A DNA stretch of 64,000 nt from Trissonchulus latispiculum. Its lineage: Eukaryota > Nematoda > Enoplea > Enoplida > Ironidae. Positions within the stretch are counted from its first letter, which is position 1. Each line of letters starts with the position of its first letter. Position numbers and translations under genes: made by a program. Positions 56,392 through 64,000 of this stretch are shown in pieces. The notes below the pieces were generated by a model. That model did no database searches, had not been told where the DNA came from, and saw only the letters and a program-made list of their open reading frames with translations. Where the stretch lies: positions 95,695-159,694 of the forward strand of contig JASAND010013430.1 of assembly GCA_030248195.1 (NCBI GenBank), written 5' to 3'.

Positions 56392-58269
56392 TGTACACAA
56401 CTGTCTGTTTTCCGTTTTTCTATACCGTTGATTATCTGGTTGTGTAGTTTAGCTTTGCATATTTCCAATGCAAGGTCATCCAGTTGGTCATCCTGCCAAA
56501 TGTAGGTACAGCTTCGCTATTGATTTCTTGTTCCATGTGTTGAGCAATCAAGTAAGTTTCCGTATTTAATTTGTTTCTCACCCGTTTCCCGTTATTGTTA
56601 TAGTCCCTGTGATAGCTACTTACAAAGTCAGCTGGGTCGTGGCTGGTGGTCCTTTCACATCTGCAGCGTTTCTTACCTTTTTTCTTGTTTCCAAGAATTT
56701 AAGTAATTAATTTTCAAGTTTTAGTAAGATATAAAATTATGTTGAATGGGCTGGTCAAGTAGTTGACCGACCATCATTGTGCGTATATCAAAGGATTCCG
56801 ATCACGACTATCAACCCACTGTCACTGAACTTCAGAATGTCAGTTTTTGCGGATTTTTTCCTGCAATGTTTCATGGAGCCGTTGGAATTTGGTCAATTAA
56901 AATTTCCCAAATTTTTTGTCTGTAATTAAATTCTGAAGGTTAGGAATTTGGCAGACTTTAATTTGGTTACAAAAAAATTCCCGAGAGTCAATTCCTGCTG
57001 TGATTTTGGCGATTTGCTTTTGACCAGTTTTCTTAATCTGTCACTGGTGGTTGAAAACATTCTAATGTCGCTGACTGTGCATTCTTGCCAAATTTGGTCG
57101 GCTTTTTTACGGGAAATGAATGTTTTCCACCAAACAGTACTTCTTTGTATAATTTTCGCCATTTTTTCTTCTGTGATTTTTGCCGGTTGAAGAAAAGTTG
57201 TTCAGCTCGACGAGCTCTTTCATTTGAGTTCTATATACACAACTTTTGAAGAAAATTTTTAAAATCCGGAATTTTCCGGGGCGAATATCTCGAAATCTGT
57301 AAGTTTTCCGGAAATTTCAGTTTTAGTTTCGAAATCAGCGCCATCAAATTAGTCTATAGCCAACTTTTGAACAAAATCGGAGAAAAAATTTTTGGTCAAA
57401 AATTCGGATTTTTGTGAATTCCCGGATTTTCAGTTTTTCGGTCGTAACCTTCGCTAGATGTCGCAATGCCGCAAGCAGAAAGGTTGTTCAGCTGACGAGC
57501 TCTTTCATTTGAGTACCATATCGACCACTTTTGAAGAAATTTTTCAAAATTCGAAATTTTCTAGGGCGAATGTCTCGAAATCCGTAAATTTTCCAGAAAT
57601 TTCGATTTCAGTTTCGAATTAGCCTATGACCAAATTTTAAGCAAAATCAGAGACAAAAAATTTTTAAATTTCCCTTGGTCCCCCCTTACCATTTTAAAAA
57701 ATTCCGGGAGCCGCCATTCCCGGAATCCGAGAAATGTCGGACTGTCAGGCTTCAGTCAGCACTTCATCCCACCCCAAACCTCCACTGAAAATTTCAGCCC
57801 AATCGGTCAACCCTGGCAAAAGTTATAAGGGGGACAGGTGGTGGTACGAGATTCAATAATAAACGAACATACCCAGATAAAAGGATTGCCTTTTATGTGG
57901 AAAAAGCGGCAACCCATTAAAGAAACATGGCCATAGCAAAGGGTTGTCTTTTTGTTAAAAATGCGACAACCCAATAATAATAACAACAATAATAAAGTGT
58001 TCGAATTTTTTTCAAGATGAAATCTATTAATATCCGATACAAATCATACAGGCCTTTCATGTCAGAAAGGTGACTAAAGGTGGCAGTATCACCTTGAGAC
58101 AACTAATCCCAAAATGGCCCTAAGCTTATTTTAACAAATCTTTGTATGCGCCAGAGAACTTTAGCTTTGCTTATACTGCTTTTGAGTGGCATGCAAGTGG
58201 AATAATTGATAACATAATCTATTGTGTATTACATAAGTACATGTTGTAATAATAACAAAAGGATTCATT
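56392..58269. other. Non-coding stretch with a diverged internal repeat
   Basis: 57188-57340 and 57483-57630 are diverged direct copies (GTTGTTCAGCT-GACGAGCTC, then TTTGAAGAAA and GGGCGAATATCTCGAAAT). CAGAGACAAAAAATTTTTAA and CCCTTGGTCCCCCCTTA near 57647-57690 resemble the arm of the foldback at 20538-21129, so this is probably an old relative. No gene. Confidence 0.5.
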
Positions 58270-60366
58270 TCAGCAAGTTTTATAATAGTCTTCTGAAAAC
58301 TTCATTTCTCCTCGCTGGTCCACTAAATGACTGAATTGGCAGTTTCGATAGGTTTGCATCCATACATTATTGTTCCTTTCCCAATATTTTATTTGACAAA
58401 AACCATCAATACACTGGCATCCTGAATCTGAAGTAAAAGAAAATCTGTAAAAAATGCACAGAAATGACAATTGACCTAGCGTTATCTACTTCATAAACCG
58501 TTGCTCGATCCACTGATAACGAAAGAATAGTTTCATGAGGAAGGAGCTTTGAAAATTAAGGAAGAAGGAATTTTGAAAATTACAAAAAATGAAAAATTAA
58601 AAATGTTTATTGTTAGAAGCTTTAGAAAATATAAAACAGCATTTGTTTTCAGTCAGTAAATTAAGCCTTTTCAAGAAGTTCCTATCATGTTCATTTTGGA
58701 TATTACCTCCCCACTTATAGGTGTCCGAGTGCTGTCTGAAAATGGTGGCAGGTGGACTCGTAGAATAGCAAGGCACATGACTTTGGCACTGAATATTCCT
58801 GCCACAGAATTCATGTACTGAAATATTAAAAATAATGTAGTCAGCTCCAATATTTTTCCTAAAGATGCTGTGTTTAGGTTAGGCATCAACAGGCAATGCA
58901 GTTTCTTTGTATTTAACCAAAACGTCCGACAAACACTGTTTCAGGATCACAACACACTATATATTAAGAAGATAGCACTCAGTTCTAAGATATTAGTTTG
59001 ATCGACATTAATTTTGCGTGACTTTCCGGGTTCGATTTTAATTATGGGAATCGAAGTGTATCGCTGGTGCTTGTGTGAATTGGTGTTGGTCGTTGACCGG
59101 ATCGTTCACTGGCCAAGCCAATTGGCTTTCGGACTTCGATCGTTGGCCGGCTAACGCCCAACACTAGTGTATAGATTCTTTTGTCATAAATTATTTATAT
59201 TTTCAACATGCCCTGCTCTAATTTATCGATTTCGCTAGAAAATGAGTGTTGTTGCTGACTTTTCCACTGTTGGCTAAGTTGCGTTTTATTGGAATCGCAG
59301 ATCACGGTAGTGTGAGATATGTGCAGCAGCACTGTGGAATTCCTCTGAAATTGTGTTTCTGTCTTACTCTTGTGTAAAAGTCTGGGCTTTGAAATGTAGC
59401 CAGCTTTCTGTGCAGAAAGTTTGGCTTTGAAAATTAGCTATCCTAAATGTACAATTTCGTACAATATGCAAATTCACCATCGAAACATCACAGCTCAATC
59501 TGCTCAGGTTGACTAGAGGTTGGTTTATGGGGGGAAATGGGGGGTTTCCTTGAGTCCAGTTGGGCACGGTTCTCATTTTGAATTTTTTGTATTTGAAATT
59601 TCCAGTTATAATTGTTTATTCAAAATAAAACATATGGTTGCCAATTTCTGAAATGATTACTAGGATCTCAAATTCACACACTCTTCACGAACCTTCAATC
59701 CTTTCCTATGTACTTTAGTCAACTCTAAAATTTAAATTCTACAGTAGTAACAAGTCTTTTCCCAACTTGGAGCAAGTAACACACTTTGTTCCATAGCATA
59801 CATACAGTTTTCTTGCGCCTAGTATAGAAAGATAGCTTATCGTATAGCAATTTTCCAAGTTCTGCAGGTAGCTGCACCGTTTATGAATTTAATTAATTTT
59901 TTCAATTAATAAGGCTTTCGTAAAGGCTACCGTTTTATGTATTATTATATATATAATTATTATGCGTACAGCCGTTATGTATACTAGCGTAAGCCTGCAG
60001 TCTAACGCATCGATGAAAGTATATAATGCATTTCAAACGATTTACCAGTACAGCGACAGAATCTCTGCTTTCCACTTTCCGCGGCATCGCAAGTAGGTTT
60101 AACGCTTCCGGGTTCCCAGCCGTGACAAGTTCCATCCCAGCTGTGGCGAACTGGCAATATCGGGTTGTTCCGCTGAGAGTGCACAAATCTATAGCAGGGC
60201 AAATCGTTCCCACTAGATACTTTCTGCATGATGTGTAACATGTTTGCCGCGGGAACGTAATCGATCCATGCAAAACTGCACGCACGGTTTTCGCGCTTGC
60301 ACGCACTAGTGCACGATTCTCCGGGTCGACTTAGCACATACTCAAATCCGTCGTGATACATGGTAA
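58270..60366 (-). CDS. Cys-rich, probably secreted protein (3' part of a gene)
   Basis: Three exons in coding order: 60366-60046, 58817-58707 and 58427-58270 (stop at the end). GT-AG junctions and phases agree: the first exon ends in phase 1 and the next supplies two bases; the last junction makes an Asp codon. Together they encode about 195 residues with some 20 Cys. The first exon has the spacing GESCTSACKRENRACSF ... CHGW ... C ... RFCRC. That recalls the Cys-rich luminal segment of MGAT5-type glycosyltransferases (G-x-S-C, C-x-C at the end), but the similarity is weak. Start exon and signal peptide were not found; they would lie right of 60366. Function unknown. Confidence 0.65.
58818..60045 (-). 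other. Intron of the Cys-rich gene
   Basis: 1.2 kb between the first two recognised exons. It contains no repeat with clear boundaries and no RNA gene. A GC-richer patch at 59020-59160 (TTGGTCGTTGACCGGATCG, then CGATCGTTGGCCGGC) shows short inverted pieces. Confidence 0.55.
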
Positions 60367-60449
60367 CTACAATAAACAAGGGAATGCTGTCAACCAAAGA
60401 AAATAGATTAAAATAAATCTTAGTTGTCCAACTCAGTTGGTTTATCTTC

Positions 60450-60627
60450 AGTAGTCAGAATTTCATATGTCAGAATTTCATTAGTCAGAAACTAACTTTT
60501 CAAACTTTCATTAGTCAGAATTTCATTAGTCAGAATTTAGGCTTTTGAAATAATATAAGTTGAACTTTCATTTGTCAGAATTTCATAAGTCAGAATTTCA
60601 TTAGTCAGAATTTCGTTTGTCAGAATT
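60450..60627. repeat. Tandem TCAGAATTTCATTAG repeat
   Basis: About ten copies of a 15-bp unit (TTTCATTAGTCAGAA, with ATAAG, TTTG and ATATG variants), interrupted by short spacers. It lies directly upstream of the Cys-rich gene's first recognised exon. Confidence 0.85.
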
Positions 60628-60710
60628 TTGCAAAAAAGCTCTGTTCTTCCTTGTGCAAAGTGTAACAAGATAGTTGATCTTGATGATACTTTTATAAAAT
60701 GATTTCTAGT

Positions 60711-60794
60711 CGACACAAATTTATGTGTCTTGGCTGTACCACCAACAACGAGCAAACTTTCATTTCAAAAGGGTTCCCCTTCCCCAACAACTAG
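60711..60794 (+). pseudogene. Possible THAP zinc-finger fragment
   Basis: Reads MCLGCTTNNEQTFISKGFPF in one open frame of about 27 codons: C-x2-C followed by a Phe-Pro pair, as at the start of THAP domains of P-element-like transposases. A stop follows at 60792. Too short for confidence. Confidence 0.22.
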
Positions 60795-60903
60795 GTTGGT
60801 TCCGCGTACACCTACCTACATTTTATAGACAGGAAATGAAGATGGGCTGTTTCGTTCGAATTCTAAAAGAATCAGAATGGCCAAGAAAGTCATCAAAGAT
60901 TCT

Positions 60904-62084
60904 GTTCCTGAAGCTAGTGTGGCATATTACCCATTAGGGCACTAGTAGCTAGCTGCGCAGCAGCGCAGCATTGAAAATTACACGTGGTGTTATCTTCATA
61001 TGCGTAGCATAAAGTATATTCTATTGCATGAAATTGTACAACTTTGAACTATTTCGACAATTGTCTTATTCATGAATGTCATAATATCATATATGAGCTG
61101 CTTCACGAGGAAGAATTTCGTTATTGCAAAAGGGATGAGTGGTCGAGCGTTATGATTCCGCTAATATTTATGTCGATTCCAAATTTTACAAATGGACAAA
61201 TAATTGTTCATTCATTGAAAATTACACGTGGTGTTATCTTCATATGCGTAGCATAAAGTATATTCTATTGCATGAAATTGTACAACTTTGAACTATTTCG
61301 ACAATTGTCTTATTCATGAATATCATAATATCATATATGAGCTGCTTCACGAGGAAGAATTTCGTTATTGCAAAAGGGATGAGTGGTCGAGCGTTATGAT
61401 TCCGCTAATATTTATGTCGATTCCAAATTTTACAAATGGACAAATAATTGTTCATTCAGGTTTTTACTGAGAACTTTTATTTTAAATCAAGTTTTCTGTT
61501 AATTTTTCGGTGTGTGTATAGAACTGAAATCATGAAGTCAAGCTACAAATTAGATTTAAGAAATATTAAAACATTTTTTGCAGATGCTTATTCCTGGTTC
61601 TGTTCCTGAAATTAGACCCCAGTTCATGTTCCTGAAACTACACATCCGTTCCTGATTCTGTTCCTGAAACTAGACCCCGTTTCTGTCCCTGAAATTAAAC
61701 CCCTGCTTCTGTTCCTGAAATTAGACCCCCGTTCATGTTCCTGAAACTAGACATCCGTTCCTGATTCTGTTCCTGAAACTAGACCCCGTTTCTGTTCCTG
61801 AAATTAGACCCCCATTCCAGATTCTATTTCTGAAACTAGACCCCCGTTTCTGTTCCTGAAATTAGACCCCCGTTTCTGTTCCTGAAATTAGACCCCTGTT
61901 TCTGATTCTGTTCCTGAAGCTAGTGTGGCATATTACCCATTAGGGCACTAGTAGCTAGCTGCGCAGCAGCGCAGCATTGAAAATTACACGTGGTGTTATC
62001 TTCATATGCGTAGCATAAAGTATATTCTATTGCATGAAATTGTACAACTTTGAACTATTTCGACAATTGTCTTATTCATGAATG
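60904..62084. repeat. Tandem and dispersed copies of a 244-bp unit
   Basis: 60970-61213 and 61214-61457 are tandem copies, nearly identical over 244 bp. A third partial copy at 61976-62084 is preceded, like the first, by the shared block CTAGTGTGGCATATTACCCA...GCGCAGCAGCGCAGC (60914-60969, 61919-61975). The ORFs of 60-70 codons in each copy are repeats of one another with no recognised family. Confidence 0.9.
61584..61918. repeat. Minisatellite, GTTCCTGAAACTAGACCCC unit
   Basis: About 30-bp units of the form GTTCCTGAAATTAGACCCCC plus GTTTCTGATTCT. It ends inside the block duplicated at 60904-60969, so array and block share ancestry. The repeat returns at 62575-62800. Confidence 0.88.
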
Positions 62085-62574
62085 ATAAAGGTGATTTCTT
62101 TTAGGCTAGCTACGCTAGTGGCACAAAGTATATATAAGCGAGAAAAGTGTAGGCTTAAGCGCAGTTGGAGTGTCGTCAGCTTTGGGGTTGGGTGCTCTAT
62201 TAGTTCGGTAGGAGACGTGGGCAAGGTTTAGGTGTGCGGGAGTGGGTAACGCCCTCCCTTGTGTTCTTTGGATTCTATTGTCGTGCTCCCTTTTGTATTT
62301 TCTATCGGTTTTGTATGTTTCCTCTAAAGTTAGAAAGTGTATTTTGTGTAGTAAAACCTAGCGGTTACTTGGTCTATTAGCTTTAGGAATGGTCGTCTAG
62401 GGCTCATAGGTGACTCTATTCAAATCTACTCGCTAGTCTACAACTCTCACAGTATCTTCTCTCAATTGGCTAGGACTGGATTTCACACACTGAACACCTA
62501 CTTGCAATCCTTTACTGAAGTCCGATATAGTTTATTATAGAGGTGCACGCACAGTACTTCACATTAGACCTCAT
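62085..62574 (+). other. Promoter-like non-coding block between minisatellites
   Basis: Contains AAAGTATATATAAGCG (TATA-like, near 62126-62141) followed by a GC-richer stretch without an ORF. This could be a solo LTR or an RNA polymerase II RNA gene, but no paired copy exists in the window, so I leave it unassigned. Confidence 0.3.
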
Positions 62575-62800
62575 TTCCCGACTGTGTTCCTGAAATTAGA
62601 CCGCCGTTTCTGTCCCTGAAACTAGACCTCTGTTCCTGATTCTGTTCCTGAAATTAGACCACCCGTTCCTGTTCCTGGAATCCCCGTTCCTGATTCCGTT
62701 CCTGAAATTAGACACCCGTTCCTGATTCTGGTCCTGAAACTAGACCATGTTTCTGTTTCTGGAATTATATAGACCCCTATTCCTGGTTTTGTCCTGAAAT
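62575..62800. repeat. Second block of the GTTCCTGAAATTAGACC minisatellite
   Basis: Same unit as 61584-61918, with more variation. It ends where the GC-rich MITE begins. Confidence 0.85.
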
Positions 62801-62989
62801 TAGGGTTGCGCCGTTAGCAAAATTAGGGGGCCGGGCCGGGGCCTTCCCAGACTGAGGGGCCGGGCCGGGGCCGGCCCGGCCCGGGCACGGGACCCGGGCA
62901 CGGCCTCAATTACACGGCTGCGGCCCCGGTCCCGTTACATGGCCCCGGTGCGGCCCTGTTACACGGCCCCGGCGGCCCCAAAAGCCCTA
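62801..62989. mobile_element. GC-rich MITE copy
   Basis: It starts TAGGGTTGCGCCGTTAGCAA and ends AAAGCCCTA, with GGGGCCGGGCCGGGGCC-type core and GTTACACGGCCCCGG units. The start GCCGTTA-CAAA is shared with the copy at 35452. No 8-bp duplication seen. Confidence 0.7.
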
Positions 62990-64000
62990 GCGGCGTCAGA
63001 CTCCATTTAACAGTCCTTTGCAAGTGTATTGGCACTTGCCATACACTGGCAGTCTTAATGCTTTGTTCGGATACCAATTTTAATAAATATAGTATTTATT
63101 TCTGTTTAGGTAAAATTTTTGTGCCCAAATTATGAAAATTAAGTTTATAAACTACTTAAACAGCAGAACTGACAGCCTCCACGCAGTCTTAGCCTGCTAG
63201 CAATCTAAGCGGTTGTAGATTTTTGAGCACTAGTGTTGGGAGCTGCACGACACAGGTACATTAGGGAATTAAGGTTGCGCTTGACAAGGGAATCATGAAA
63301 TGACAATAAAGGTTTGCCTTTCCCTGTAATTTGGAACGAAGTACGTTTAAGAACGTAGGCTATATTTCTGAACCAAATATTGTATTTGCGATACGTTATC
63401 ATTTTGTTAGCTACGAAAAGGGAAGCTTTAATGTACTCAGAAATCAGAAACGTTTACTTAGGCATTTCAGAAAATAATTTCCGTTCGATATCGGAAGAAA
63501 ACTAATGCAAAGTCATGTGAAATTGAAACTTAAGGCTTACAGTGTTTAGCCGAGCTTGGAACAGAAAGACATGTTTTGCAATTGAATAATATCAGGCTTA
63601 CAACGGAATATTGACCCTTACAACGGAATATTGACCCTCTTGGGACCTTATGTTTATATGCGAGTCAATTGTTCTGACCAATTGTCGAAATGGCCTGCTT
63701 GCGAAGTTAACTACAATTGCTACGATAATCGTTATTTGTTAATATTTATTGTCTACGTTACGTGCTGCTAATATTTTATGTTTTGTGTAATATACATATA
63801 ACATTTCAAACTTAGTCTTTTGCTATTATAATACTATTAATATTTTTGAATCACAGCTTTCTAAAGATTTAAATATTGACGATATTGATATTGCTTTGAC
63901 ATTCAGCTGTTAAGCAGAACAATGTTGACAACTTGCGGTAATTCCTATATTAAATTTGGAAAAATTTTCCAGTTTTGCGAAGCTGCCTTTATTGAATCAT
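62990..64000. other. Non-coding stretch to the window edge
   Basis: AT-rich. A CTTACAACGGAATATTGACC unit occurs twice in tandem at 63597-63636. No gene is supported; the 65-codon minus ORF at 63205-63402 has no family signal. Confidence 0.45.

Noticed and set aside
60450..60627. CRISPR-like array
   Set aside because: Short 15-bp units with no unique spacers of constant length, in animal DNA; a simple tandem repeat.
62085..62574. Solo LTR of a further retrotransposon
   Set aside because: TATA-like sequence only; no second copy, no TG...CA ends with target duplication that I could define.

Overview
This window is animal nuclear DNA, almost certainly from a non-vertebrate metazoan. It is AT-rich and intron-bearing, and most of it is transposable elements. 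I cannot name the species. Two spliced host genes are supported. One is a nine-exon secreted astacin metalloprotease with a C-terminal ShKT domain (36812-46001, minus strand). Its exon phases close perfectly and predict 495 residues. The other is the 3' part of a Cys-rich gene (58270-60366, minus strand).

Layout. 1-8.8 kb holds foldback (hairpin) repeats, a polypyrimidine minisatellite and a hAT-type GC-rich element nested inside a larger foldback. 8.8-12.35 kb is a non-autonomous LTR retrotransposon with near-identical LTRs. 15.8-25.9 kb is a series of palindromic elements with different target duplications (TTA, ATTATT and others). 25.9-33.5 kb is a Ty3/gypsy-type retrotransposon. Its 5' LTR is split by a 2.67-kb foldback element, which itself holds a second copy of the same foldback family, both at TA targets. 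The gypsy element has a primer-binding site that is a 65-nt copy of tRNA-Gly, no recognisable gag, a frameshifted pol, and a separate exon-like ORF encoding the end of an SGNH-hydrolase domain. 35.4-46 kb is a GC-rich hAT MITE followed by the astacin gene, whose introns carry a hAT element, a 2.1-kb foldback with an exact 360-bp internal duplication, and long TA microsatellites. 49.3-56.1 kb is a decayed Penelope-like element with GIY-YIG upstream of the RT (the permuted, Naiad-like order). It is bounded by direct repeats and interrupted by an apparently intact FLYWCH-MULE DNA transposon. 56-64 kb holds the Cys-rich gene, minisatellites and a ~1-kb duplicated block.

The most notable signals are: (i) foldback elements whose two arms match each other far better than they match sister copies; (ii) the extended tRNA-derived PBS, which stops exactly before tRNA position 9; (iii) the SGNH-hydrolase exon behind the integrase of a gypsy element; (iv) a MULE with an open spliced transposase and ten 14-nt repeats at each end; (v) two insertion stacks in which target duplications give the order of events. 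All calls come from reading the sequence; no database search was possible.
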